This document shows, one piece after another, positions 46,261 through 57,955 of a DNA stretch of 64,000 nt. The notes under the pieces are model-generated. The model had not been told where the DNA came from. It saw nothing but the letters and a program-made list of their open reading frames with translations, and ran no database searches. A program made the translations under genes and the position numbers. The DNA is from Tragulus kanchil (lineage: Eukaryota > Chordata > Mammalia > Artiodactyla > Tragulidae), in the NCBI GenBank assembly GCA_022376925.1, contig JAIOJX010000004.1, positions 125,575,123 through 125,639,122 on the forward strand. The letters run 5' to 3'. The stretch's first letter is position 1. Each line of letters begins with the position of its first letter.

Positions 46261-47104
46261 AGCAAGTACATTTTGAAGATATTAAATGTGAAGACTGAAT
46301 TAAATAATTGAATACAAATTCTTTTTCTCTCAATAGTGACTTAGTGTAAAAGTGTCAGTTTCTGAGAAGTAAAGTTTTTGTGAAATTTTTGTAGCTGAGA
46401 GAACAGTATACACTTCTTAAAATTGTATTCCTGCGTTAATGAGTTGATTTTGTCTCTGATCGTATTACATTAGTGCAATAGGGATTTTAAAAGATCTGCT
46501 GACAGTCTAAGTTGTCTAAATGGTAATTCATTCTGAACTATGTATGTTTGATTTAAGCTTTGATGGCAGTGAGTTCTGACCTGAGTATTCTACCTATGGA
46601 TTAAAACTTTTTTGGGCATGCAGGGTTTTAGTTTCCTGACCAGGAATGAAATCTGAGCCCCCCTCCTGTGGAAGCATGGAATTGTAAACTGGACCACCAG
46701 GGAAGTCCCAGAACATTTTTTTTTAAATTTATTTCTTTATTTTAAAGTTCTTACAGAGTTTTGTTGTTCACAGACATGCATGTTCCCCCAAAACATTTTT
46801 AAATAGATAAATAAACCATAAAAAGAAAAAGCATTATTTAGTTTTGTTTTCTTTTTCCTGCTTTGGGTCTTGTTTTTTATTTTGTTTTCCAAATTGAACA
46901 TTAAAATAAAAGAAATAAAATATATTTTCCTCTTGAGGACAAGGCCATCCTCAAGATGAAGTTTTGCCCTGACTCTCATAATTTTGGAGATCCTCTTTAA
47001 AGATTTGTCGCGAGAGTGTGTAATTTCCTTGGTTCACTCGCCCAGAAACAAAGATTTGAAACGATGAACTAATGTTTTTTTGTTGTTGTTGGGTTTTTTT
47101 TTTT
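46261..47104. other. Intergenic DNA with a CHR fragment, otherwise nothing recognised
   Basis: A CHR-type SINE fragment is at 46605-46709. The A/T-rich remainder has a minus-strand open frame (46737-46979) of low complexity (Lys-rich), which I do not consider a gene. Confidence 0.45.
46605..46709 (-). mobile_element. CHR-type SINE fragment
   Basis: GGACCACCAGGGAAGTCCC at the right end is the reverse complement of the CHR head, and CCTGACCAGGAATGAAATC is the B-box region. The body is truncated. Confidence 0.7.
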
Positions 47105-47415
47105 TAAGAATTTATTTATTTATTTATTTATTTTGGCTGGGGGGTGGGCCACTTCTATTGGTCTTTCAGTTTCATACATCTTATTCAGTTTCATCCATCT
47201 TTGTTCTTAGGCCCGTGTGGGCCTCCCATCTCAGCGGCCTCTGTTGTCACAGAGCACCGGCTCTGGTTGCATGCCCTCCAGAGCTCCGGCTCGGTAATTG
47301 GACACATCAGTCCAGCCGCTCTGTGGTATGTGGGATCTTCCCAGGCCAGGGATCGAACTGGCGCCCCTTGCACTGCAAGGCAGTGTCCTTACCCACTGGA
47401 CCACCAGGGAAGCCC
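47105..47415 (-). mobile_element. CHR-like SINE, long form; partial copy 48475-48588
   Basis: This minus-strand element has a TTTATTTA tail, the GGCCACTTCTATTGGTCTTT segment, the GTGTGGGCCTCCCATC body and a complete head. Flanks GATGAACTAATGT (47064-47076) and AATGAACCAGTGT (47418-47430) look like a diverged target-site duplication. The 3'-truncated copy at 48475-48588 is made by duplication 16, whose break falls inside the SINE. Confidence 0.85.
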
Positions 47416-49632
47416 ACAATGAACCAGTGTTATATCTCAGTTACAGCTCAGAGTTTTATTTGGTAGAGAAAGTACATACCCGAGGTGTGAAGGCAGGCCT
47501 ATCCTGCAGGAGAGAGGCTTCCACCTGTCTTGGCTTCCTCTTTTTATATGTTTTGTTTCTTACCCCCCTAAGCCTGTTCTATGCAAATTAGGGCTAGCCT
47601 GGAAGGGGATGTGTTTGTTTCACCTGAGATTCTCACTCTGGTCGGGGAACTTTTCATTTGTTCCATTTTCAGTGGGCTTTTCCCCATTTTCTGTTTTTAG
47701 CCACCACGATTTTGGACTCCCTTTTTTATTCTAATTGCCTATCAAATTCCTTTAGGTTCTTACACGCTGCACAGTCACCTGAGCTTGAAGGTGTGGTGCT
47801 AGAAATGCCCATTTTATGAAGTGTCCATAAGTCTTAGATTGATAAAGAAAGTCCGAAGGTCTCTCTTTTGGGCCAGATGATAGATCAGTCAGTTTTCAGC
47901 CCAAATCGTATCTGTTAGCCCTTGTCAAAGGCTGGCCTTGGGAAAGATTTAAAAAAATATATATTTTTAACAATTTGTGCCTTCTGTTTTTTTTGAGGAT
48001 TTCTTTTTGCTATCTTTAGATTAGTTTGCTCTCTTTAGATTGTAACAAAATGCTATTTTGAGTTTGATTTTTACCCTGTATTTTTCAGAGATTTGATTTG
48101 TGCAGGAGGGCTGGATGACTGCTGTTTTACAGCTCCATGTAAACACTCACGATTTTTTTTTAATGTTTATTTTTTAGCACTCACCTTTTGAGAAAGACAC
48201 CTGAGATCTCTGTTGTAAAGTTCTATTTATAGCAAAGTGTTCAGTTCTATCCACATGATCCCTGCATTAATCTGTAGAGGTTATTGGGACACTTTGTTGG
48301 GTTTTTTGATATTTTTGTTTGTTTCTTAGGAATTTGAGGAAATTGTTTCTCTTGCAAAGCCAGTATCAATCTTGTGATCCTTGTACTAAAGGGTTAATTG
48401 TGGCATTTTCATCTTGGGCAAATGCTGACTTTTCTTTTTCAGTTCCATTCATAATAATGGCTTTAAATCTACTTACACATCAGTCCAGCGCTCTGTGGTA
48501 TGTGGGATCTTCCCAGGCCAGGGATCGAACTGGCGCCCCTTGCACTGCAAGGCAGTGTCCTTACCCACTGGACCACCAGGGAAGCCCACAATGAACCAGT
48601 GTTATATCTCAGTTACAGCTCAGAGTTTTATTTGGTAGAGAAAGTACATACCCGAGGTGTGAAGGCAGGCCTATCCTGCAGGAGAGAGGCTTCCACCTGT
48701 CTTGGCTTCCTCTTTTTATATGTTTTGTTTCTTACCCCCCTAAGCCTGTTCTATGCAAATTAGGGCTAGCCTGGAAGGGGATGTGTTTGTTTCACCTGAG
48801 ATTCTCACTCTGGTCGGGGAACTTTTCATTTGTTCCATTTTCAGTGGGCTTTTCCCCATTTTCTGTTTTTAGCCACCACGATTTTGGACTCCCTTTTTTA
48901 TTCTAATTGCCTATCAAATTCCTTTAGGTTCTTACACGCTGCACAGTCACCTGAGCTTGAAGGTGTGGTGCTAGAAATGCCCATTTTATGAAGTGTCCAT
49001 AAGTCTTAGATTGATAAAGAAAGTCCGAAGGTCTCTCTTTTGGGCCAGATGATAGATCAGTCAGTTTTCAGCCCAAATCGTATCTGTTAGCCCTTGTCAA
49101 AGGCTGGCCTTGGGAAAGATTTAAAAAAATATATATTTTTAACAATTTGTGCCTTCTGTTTTTTTTGAGGATTTCTTTTTGCTATCTTTAGATTAGTTTG
49201 CTCTCTTTAGATTGTAACAAAATGCTATTTTGAGTTTGATTTTTACCCTGTATTTTTCAGAGATTTGATTTGTGCAGGAGGGCTGGATGACTGCTGTTTT
49301 ACAGCTCCATGTAAACACTCACGATTTTTTTTTAATGTTTATTTTTTAGCACTCACCTTTTGAGAAAGACACCTGAGATCTCTGTTGTAAAGTTCTATTT
49401 ATAGCAAAGTGTTCAGTTCTATCCACATGATCCCTGCATTAATCTGTAGAGGTTATTGGGACACTTTGTTGGGTTTTTTGATATTTTTGTTTGTTTCTTA
49501 GGAATTTGAGGAAATTGTTTCTCTTGCAAAGCCAGTATCAATCTTGTGATCCTTGTACTAAAGGGTTAATTGTGGCATTTTCATCTTGGGCAAATGCTGA
49601 CTTTTCTTTTTCAGTTCCATTCATAATAATGG
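47302..49632 (+). repeat. Duplication 16: direct tandem pair, 1172 bp offset
   Basis: The block at 47302-48460 recurs at 48475-49632 (offset 1173, then 1172 after CCAGCCGCTC becomes CCAGCGCTC). A 14-bp bridge lies at 48461-48474. The left break lies within a SINE, but the right block contains no SINE-driven reason to duplicate. Confidence 0.93.
47416..48474. other. Single-copy DNA (once collapsed), nothing recognised
   Basis: No gene, RNA or clear transposon is seen in this block or its repeat at 48589-49632. Confidence 0.45.
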
Positions 49633-49671
49633 TAAAAACTTTCCTATAATTCAAATGAAGGCTCTCTTTTG

Positions 49672-49964
49672 GGAGCTTCCATTTTTATTTATTATTTATT
49701 TTTGGCTGTGCTGGGTCTTCATTGCTGCATGGGCTTTTCTCTAGTTGCAGAGTGTGGGAGCTACTCTCTAGTTTTCGTGAGAAAGCTTCTCATTGTGGTG
49801 GCTTCTCTTGTTGCGGAGCTCGGGCTTTAGGGTGCAGAGACTTCAGCAGTTGTGGTGTGGGCTTAGTTGTTCGTGGCACATGGGAGTTTAACAGATTAGG
49901 AATTGAACCCATGTCTCCTACACTGGCAGGCAAATTCTTTATCACTGAGCCACAAGAGAAGCCT
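49672..49964 (-). mobile_element. Classic CHR-type SINE
   Basis: TTTTTGGCTGTGCTGGGTCTT, TTCTCTTGTTGCGGAGCTC and TGAGCCACAAGAGAAGCC in order give the standard cetartiodactyl CHR element in minus orientation. Its body differs from the CHR-like elements at 7733, 9891, 14893, 47105 and 63427, so it is a useful reference. Confidence 0.82.
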
Positions 49965-50134
49965 GGGAATTTCCTTTTTATATCTCTCTCTCTTCTGCAA
50001 AACTGCCCCCTTCCCTCCTTAGAATAGCTATTCCTGAGCCCTGAATCTAGGAGGCCACTGATCTCCTTGACAAATGCCAAACAAAGCTTGCCTTCTTCTC
50101 TTTCCCTTTGTTTCCATTTCTCAGTCTATCAACA

Positions 50135-50290
50135 GCCTCAGTACCATTTAGTAAGTACTTACCTTGTGCCAGGCAATGTACAAAGTGCTTTTAGTGAATT
50201 ACTTTCCTTGTGCTACAGAGAAGGACACTGAGAGAAGTTACATGATTTTTCCCAGGTCCAAGTGCGGTAGCAGAGAGTATGTCTCCTCCT
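50135..50290 (+). mobile_element. MIR SINE fossil
   Basis: TACTTACCTTGTGCCAGGCA, then CTACAGAGAAGGACACTGAG and GAGAAGTTACATGA, follow the MIR consensus. Confidence 0.7.
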
Positions 50291-50636
50291 CCCCATCACC
50301 GACCAGGGGCCCACTCCTTAATACTTCACTCCATTCCTTGAAACACAAAAGGAAGAGGCTGCTGCATTTCAATAAAGGATAGAGGTAAGACTTCTCCGAG
50401 CAATAATGGTAAGCTTTGTTTAGCCACTCACCACACACCCCTGGGTGCTCAGGAAGAAGATACAAAAAGCAGGAATATGGGTATATGTAATAGTGTCTGT
50501 GATGTTTAAATGATCATATACTTCCTTGTTGTGTTCTGTTCTCAAGCACCAAACCAAAATCAATTTTCCTGCTTGATTTGAACCTATGTATGGCTCAAGT
50601 GGAGAGTGGAGTCAATAATATGAAAAAAAAAATCAA

Positions 50637-50770
50637 TTGAATATGAACCATGTGCCAGGGATGATGCTAAACCCCTTGTATTTATCCTAGATAAGCATAC
50701 GATAAGTCTACAAGGGAGGTGGCATTATTGCACCTGCAGCTCTATCACGGGTAGTAAAGTCAGTTAGAAG
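50637..50770 (+). mobile_element. MIR SINE fossil, second
   Basis: ATATGAACCATGTGCCAGGG through GGTGGCATTATTGCACC resembles the first half of MIR. It is more diverged than the one at 50135. Confidence 0.5.
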
Positions 50771-52149
50771 ATCCACAGTTATTTGGTGAATTTCTTTCCT
50801 GGGAGATGGAGTAGAAGTGGGCAGAGACAAGAACAATTGCATAAACTCAGATGCAAATGGAGGGAGTGGGAGATACACTGCCTACTGTTTTTATCTTTCT
50901 GTTCTCATTACAGACATTTCTAATCTATGATAATCATTTTTCCTTCACGGGCTCACCACCATCTACCAGAGCTGGCACAAGAGATGGGAAGTTATTTGCC
51001 ATGCTTGATTTAGCATATGTTGTGTATAGAATTGATTCAAAGAGACCCTAATATAAAATGTTTTTATAAACGTGGAAGGTATGTTGGTGAGGTCCTCCTT
51101 GCCTAGGTGACTATGGAAGGGCTCTGAAGATCCTTCATTGGGGCTTTTTGCTTTGGAGGGCAAACATTTTGCCAAGAGAATATGAAAGGGGTACAGCAGG
51201 AGAGAGATCATGATCATTAAATATGTGACTAGAAAAAAAGATTTTAGAACAGAGGGTCCTACAAAGCATAGTCACCTATTAAAAAAAAAATACTTCAAGA
51301 ATATCTGGAATGTATCTAACAGTATCATATATACCTTTCTGTAAATTACCCATATTTGCAAGTTGGGGACTAGCAGGACACAAATTAAGAGGTAGGAGCA
51401 GATTGTATTTGGGTCCAACTGTGGCATTTAGGTTTTCAACTCATACAAACTGGCTAAATACTCCAATATCTTAAATGGAATTTAAATAACTAAGTAGGGA
51501 GTAAATAATTGAAAAAAAGATGAATTGTAATCATTAAAACCTAACTTTCTTTAGTAAATACTTTATCATATTTAAACATAAAATTTAAATACAAAAATGA
51601 GTATTTGGACAATTGAATTATTTGAAGCCTATGTCTATAATAACGAGCCCTTTAGGGGATATTTTCCTAAAAGATCAAACATTTATTCATTATCTCTGTT
51701 TTATCTTTTGTTTTTGGTGCTTGTGCATTTTAACAATTCTCACTCATATAAAATAGGAGACACATTTTAAATTGTATTTATACACATTGAACTCTTGTTT
51801 ATCTCCTTTATTGAAAAAGTGAAAAGCTATTTCTTTATTATGAGTGCAATGCAGAATTGACTCTAGAATAAGAGAATGGAAAAAACTCAGTTTTTAATCT
51901 GTTTGTGTCTGCCTTAAGTATTTCAGAGAACTGAGCTTATTCAGGCCAATTCTGTTGCAGTGCAGTAGTGTTTAATGTGGACACTCACAAGAGTTGAGTC
52001 ATATTCTGAAGGTTTTACTGGTCTCCAGCATTTTGTGAGGAACCTCAGAAGGACAAAACTTCCTAGTTAATACATATTTTTGAATGAGAGCATAAAGAGC
52101 ATTCTATAGAATAAAAATCCATTGGATAATTTTATTGCCTCCATGTGGT
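50771..52149. other. Intergenic single-copy DNA
   Basis: AT-rich sequence with no recognised gene, RNA or transposon. Confidence 0.5.
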
Positions 52150-52267
52150 GTGGTGGAAAAGAAAATGGCAACCCACTTAGGTATTATCTGGAGAATCCCA
52201 TGGACAGAGGAGCCTGACAGGCTATAGACCATCAAGTGGCAAAAAAGTCAAATTGAGCAACTCAACA
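52150..52267 (+). mobile_element. Bov-A SINE fragment
   Basis: AAAATGGCAACCCACTTAGG, AATCCCATGGACAGAGGAG and CAAATTGAGCAACTCAAC are plus-strand BovA tail sequence. Confidence 0.8.
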
Positions 52268-53111
52268 AAAACAACAATAGGTTGCAGAGGAAGAATATAT
52301 TGAGACTTTGGTTGTTTGCAGGGGGAAAAACAGTATTTAAGAGTAATATACTCCCCAGTAAAGAGAAAGTCTACTCTTGGTTAAAAAATAAAACAGAGTA
52401 ATATACTCAAGATAGTCTATGATTTGTGTGTGGTTGGATTAAAGAATATCTTGATCTTAATGCATCAGCATTCTTCCTTACTAATGCTTAATTTCATTAC
52501 AGGAATAGTATTACAGCATTTACTTTGCCTTGAATCTTAGTTTTTATCTTATTTGAAAATGCAAGAAAAGAAATATTTGTAAACTTTGGCATTGTAGCAT
52601 TGTAGCATAAGTTTAGTAACTATGGGGTGTTTTTCTCAATGATAACAAAAATATTTAAAATTGTCAAAAGATGAAAAATTCTATTTTAGATTTTTTATCA
52701 AAGCATTTGAAAAGGAGGGGGATAGGAAAGAGAAAAAGGAAGGAGGAAGGGAGGGAAGGACCATGAGACAGAGAGAGAAGGAAATGCTTGGGTGTTAAAG
52801 CAGTTACATTTTCTGATGGTCACACCCACAGACTTATGTGAGATTATGGACTTGTCGCTCTTAAAGTTGCACCCAGAAGTCCCCAACGCAACAAAAACAA
52901 GCATTCATGAAAAGTTGATGTGTCATCAACTACAATCAATAATGTAGAAGATCTGGATGATTACTATTAGAAATGATAAATATATTTGTAGGATGCCCAG
53001 TATTATTGCACAGTTTCACTATTAACAAGATGACTCACCTTTACCCAAGAGATGGAACTTTTGAAAATGATAAGAGGAAATGCAATTTTCTATCTATTCT
53101 TTTTTTCTGAC
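52268..53111. other. Intergenic DNA with a purine-rich tract
   Basis: The only structure I see is an A/G-rich low-complexity stretch at 52709-52790 (GGAGG/GGAAGG/GAGAGA runs). Nothing else is recognised. Confidence 0.5.
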
Positions 53112-55389
53112 CATAAATATATTTTAAATATTCCAATAAGTTTATAGGCTAAATTATTATCTACAATATCTGTTTTTATAATTTGTGGGCTCAAAAAGGA
53201 AAAACTGTTGCCTTTTGAAAATTAGTACAGCTTAAAACATGTTTTCAATACTGATTCTGCTTAAAGTGATACAGATTAGAATTCCTTGGAACACATGTGG
53301 AAGATCTTTCCAGATATGGCAAAAGATGGTTTACTTTTCTGAGGAATAGTTCAGAGACAAATGTTATAATTCCAATATATACATATTTATTTTTTATTTT
53401 ATTTTCTTACATTTTTTTTGCCTCTAAGTCATTGTTTTTCATCCATCTTTGTTCTTTGGCATGTGTGGGCCTCCCATTGCAGTGGCCTCTCTCGTCGCAG
53501 AGCACTGGCTCTGGGCACATATGCTCCAGAGCGATGGCTTGTAATTGGACACACTTGCCCACCATTCCTTGGGTGTGGGATCTTCCCTGGCCAGGGATCA
53601 AACCAGTGCCCCTTGCACTGCAAGGTAGACACTTTACCCACTGGACCACCAGGGAAGCCCTAGATACATGTTTATTTTGATGCATTAGGGAAAATGCACA
53701 TTTCATTCATGACTGAATGGATATTGTTACTTAGAATGAAGCTAAGTTAATATATGAAAAGGGAACATATTTAAAGAAAATATAAAGTATAATAGTAAAG
53801 ATAGTAAAGGTAGTATATAGTGTAGCAAAATCATGAAGCTGGTTGGTGAATGTCTAAAGTTTGGGAAATGATGTTTCATCCATAAACAGGTTGCATGCGG
53901 TATGTTGGATGTGCATATTCAGATGAACATCAGGAAACTTGGGGGAAGAGGGGAGTTAGCACTCTCAGTTCTGGTTTAAAATAATTTCGTGACCTGGAAG
54001 AAGTCTGTTGTAGACCTCAGTTTCTTTGTCTATAAATAGAGAGAGCTGGATTGAAGAAGATCTATGGTTGACTTCAGCTTAACAGTGTTGCTATAACAGA
54101 GATTGTCATAGTGGTCTGATCTCCTAGCCCCTGTCATGTACTCTGGGACTCAGGGAGGGCTCTTTCATTGCTGTCTTTACCAGGAAAATGGTGCTACATG
54201 TTGCCCTGACCACACCTTAATGAATGCATGTTGACCAGGCTGTCATGTATAGCATAAATATATTTTAAATATTCCAATAAGTTTATAGGCTAAATTATTA
54301 TCTACAATATCTGTTTTTATAATTTGTGGGCTCAAAAAGGAAAAACTGTTGCCTTTTGAAAATTAGTACAGCTTAAAACATGTTTTCAATACTGATTCTG
54401 CTTAAAGTGATACAGATTAGAATTCCTTGGAACACATGTGGAAGATCTTTCCAGATATGGCAAAAGATGGTTTACTTTTCTGAGGAATAGTTCAGAGACA
54501 AATGTTATAATTCCAATATATACATATTTATTTTTTATTTTATTTTCTTACATTTTTTTTGCCTCTAAGTCATTGTTTTTCATCCATCTTTGTTCTTTGG
54601 CATGTGTGGGCCTCCCATTGCAGTGGCCTCTCTCGTCGCAGAGCACTGGCTCTGGGCACATATGCTCCAGAGCGATGGCTTGTAATTGGACACACTTGCC
54701 CACCATTCCTTGGGTGTGGGATCTTCCCTGGCCAGGGATCAAACCAGTGCCCCTTGCACTGCAAGGTAGACACTTTACCCACTGGACCACCAGGGAAGCC
54801 CTAGATACATGTTTATTTTGATGCATTAGGGAAAATGCACATTTCATTCATGACTGAATGGATATTGTTACTTAGAATGAAGCTAAGTTAATATATGAAA
54901 AGGGAACATATTTAAAGAAAATATAAAGTATAATAGTAAAGATAGTAAAGGTAGTATATAGTGTAGCAAAATCATGAAGCTGGTTGGTGAATGTCTAAAG
55001 TTTGGGAAATGATGTTTCATCCATAAACAGGTTGCATGCGGTATGTTGGATGTGCATATTCAGATGAACATCAGGAAACTTGGGGGAAGAGGGGAGTTAG
55101 CACTCTCAGTTCTGGTTTAAAATAATTTCGTGACCTGGAAGAAGTCTGTTGTAGACCTCAGTTTCTTTGTCTATAAATAGAGAGAGCTGGATTGAAGAAG
55201 ATCTATGGTTGACTTCAGCTTAACAGTGTTGCTATAACAGAGATTGTCATAGTGGTCTGATCTCCTAGCCCCTGTCATGTACTCTGGGACTCAGGGAGGG
55301 CTCTTTCATTGCTGTCTTTACCAGGAAAATGGTGCTACATGTTGCCCTGACCACACCTTAATGAATGCATGTTGACCAGGCTGTCATGT
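53112..55389 (+). repeat. Duplication 17: direct tandem pair, 1141 bp offset
   Basis: The block at 53112-54248 recurs at 54253-55389 (offset 1141) with no visible substitutions. The bridge is four bases. The last 460 bases recur a third time from 56032, in duplication 18. Confidence 0.93.
53411..53660 (-). mobile_element. CHR-like SINE, short form; second copy 54552-54801
   Basis: This minus-strand element has the GCCTCTAAGTCATTG tail-proximal segment, the GTGTGGGCCTCCCATTGC body and a complete head at 53660. Imperfect direct repeats (ATACATATTTATTTT before, ATACATGTTTATTTT after) fit an old target-site duplication. Confidence 0.85.
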
Positions 55390-57122
55390 TGACACCTCAG
55401 ATCCGGGGTGGCATGGAGCAGAATGCTTCATTCTATGGCATGCCATTGTTTGAGACCTCCTTGTGCCTTTTTGTCAAAGGAGCCAAACCAGACTGCTGGA
55501 TTTCAGCTACTCTTGTGTGAATGGAACACTTCACAGTTCAAGCCTCAGAGACTTCCCTAAGTGACTGGCTAGAAAACTACACGGAAGACAAGGCTTATTG
55601 CTTTTTCCCCATGCCCCTCACCACCCAACTTTTTGTTATTTTGGAGAATTGACATCCATTTAATTTATTGAGTCTTCCTGTTTGGTCTTGTTTTGAATTT
55701 TGTAATATATGGCTTTTGGCTTGATTTATTGCTAGGGTTTTGTTTTGATTTTTGATTGCGTTTTTAATGATCCTTTATTGCTTTATGAATGAGATCCTGT
55801 GACTCTTACATTCTCTTAACTACTTATTGTTAGCACAATATAATATATTGGTTATATGAACAAACTCTGCCAGGCTCTGTCACTTACCAGATGTGTGACA
55901 TCACATAGTTATTTATCTTTTCCTTAGGATTTCTTGTTTCTTGGGATTTTTAAAAGGATTTTAAAAATACTCATCTCCTCAGGATTGGAAAAGGGAATGG
56001 CAATCCACGCCAGATTTCTAATTCTTTCTGGAAGTATAATAGTAATGATAGTAAAGGTAGTATATAGTGTAGCAAAATCATGAAGCTGGTTGGTGAATGT
56101 CTAAAGTTTGGGAAATGATGTTTCATCCATAAACAGGTTGCATGCGGTATGTTGGATGTGCATATTCAGATGAACATCAGGAAACTTGGGGGAAGAGGGG
56201 AGTTAGCACTCTCAGTTCTGGTTTAAAATAATTTCGTGACCTGGAAGAAGTCTGTTGTAGACCTCAGTTTCTTTGTCTATAAATAGAGAGAGCTGGATTG
56301 AAGAAGATCTATGGTTGACTTCAGCTTAACAGTGTTGCTATAACAGAGATTGTCATAGTGGTCTGATCTCCTAGCCCCTGTCATGTACTCTGGGACTCAG
56401 GGAGGGCTCTTTCATTGCTGTCTTTACCAGGAAAATGGTGCTACATGTTGCCCTGACCACACCTTAATGAATGCATGTTGACCAGGCTGTCATGTTGACA
56501 CCTCAGATCCGGGGTGGCATGGAGCAGAATGCTTCATTCTATGGCATGCCATTGTTTGAGACCTCCTTGTGCCTTTTTGTCAAAGGAGCCAAACCAGACT
56601 GCTGGATTTCAGCTACTCTTGTGTGAATGGAACACTTCACAGTTCAAGCCTCAGAGACTTCCCTAAGTGACTGGCTAGAAAACTACACGGAAGACAAGGC
56701 TTATTGCTTTTTCCCCATGCCCCTCACCACCCAACTTTTTGTTATTTTGGAGAATTGACATCCATTTAATTTATTGAGTCTTCCTGTTTGGTCTTGTTTT
56801 GAATTTTGTAATATATGGCTTTTGGCTTGATTTATTGCTAGGGTTTTGTTTTGATTTTTGATTGCGTTTTTAATGATCCTTTATTGCTTTATGAATGAGA
56901 TCCTGTGACTCTTACATTCTCTTAACTACTTATTGTTAGCACAATATAATATATTGGTTATATGAACAAACTCTGCCAGGCTCTGTCACTTACCAGATGT
57001 GTGACATCACATAGTTATTTATCTTTTCCTTAGGATTTCTTTTTTTCTTGGGATTTTTAAAAGGATTTTAAAAAATACTCATCTCCCTCAGGATTGGAAA
57101 AGGGAATGGCAATCCACGCCAG
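54926..57122 (+). repeat. Duplication 18: direct tandem pair, ~1.11 kb
   Basis: The block at 54926-56013 recurs at 56032-57122 (offset 1106-1109). The left copy degrades towards its right end (TTTCTTG/TTTCTTT, AAAAATAC/AAAAAATAC, CTCCTC/CTCCCTC) and breaks inside a BovA unit. Together with duplications 17 and 19 it forms a continuous chain from 53112 to 59216. Confidence 0.92.
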
Positions 57123-57413
57123 TATTCTTGCTGGGAGAATTCCATCGACAGAGGAGCCTGGTGGGCTACAGTCCATGGGGTTGAGAGCAAAACCACTCTT
57201 TGAGCTTCCCAGGTGGCTTGGGTGGTAAAGAATCTGCCTGTAGTACAGGACATCCAGGGTCAGTCTCTGGATCAGGGAGCTCCCTTGGAGAAGGCAATGG
57301 CAATCCACTCCAGTGTTCTTGCCTGGAGAATCTCACGGACAGAGAAGCCTGGTGGGCTACAGTTCATGGGGTTGCAAAGAGTTGGACATGACTGAGTGAC
57401 TAAGCACTAAGCA
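57083..57413 (+). mobile_element. BovA unit plus complete Bov-tA; copy 58242-58572, stub 55976-56013
   Basis: From 57083 a BovA unit (GGAAAAGGGAATGGCAATCC to CTACAGTCCATGGGGTTG) is followed at about 57206 by a tRNA-like head (GCTTCCCAGGTGGCTTGGG, B box CCAGGGTCAGTC). A second BovA unit then ends in GGACATGACTGAGTGACTAA. The order BovA-tRNA-BovA is plus strand. Confidence 0.85.
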
Positions 57414-57519
57414 CATAGCACCTTCAGGATTAAAGGAGTTAATATACAAAATAGCATTTAGTATAGTACTCAGTACACAGTCCTTAAAAATTGTTAGTTG
57501 CCGTTACTGCTGCTGGTGT

Positions 57520-57955
57520 CGACCACAATCTTGTCCTTGGTCACCACAATCTTGTCCTCTGTCACATCAATTCTATGCTGAGCACTAATCGACCAGATCT
57601 AGGTGACTAAAATTGCTGTTGTAGGTATCATCATTAATGTACACATTCAGGTTGTTTCTCCAGGGCAAGATGAGTTAACAAATCCCAAGCCAAGGACCAC
57701 CATAAGTCATCGACATCCTGACTCCTGAAACTACAATGAAGAAATGTCACAAGGTGATGCCAATCCCAGTCTCTTTGTTCATTTCCTTTAAACCCCTCAA
57801 CTCAGAGAGCAAGTTGGAGTGGATGTGAGGCCTGCCTCCCACTCCCTTGCTTGACTGCCGACAATAAACACTGCACTTTCCCTCACCACAACCTGGTGTC
57901 AGTAGCTTGGCTTTTCTGGGTGTTGGGCAAGTAGACTCTAGTTTGGTTCCATAAC
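57520..57955 (+). mobile_element. LTR-like retroviral remnant (solo LTR candidate); copy 58679-59114
   Basis: The 3' part has LTR R/U5 character: an AATAAA signal (57864-57869) closely followed by CACTGCACTTTCCCTCACC, GGTGTCAGTAGCTTGGC and an end like GGTTCCATAACA. I recall similar text from ruminant ERV LTRs but cannot name the family. No retroviral reading frames are nearby. The 5' boundary is uncertain. Confidence 0.5.
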
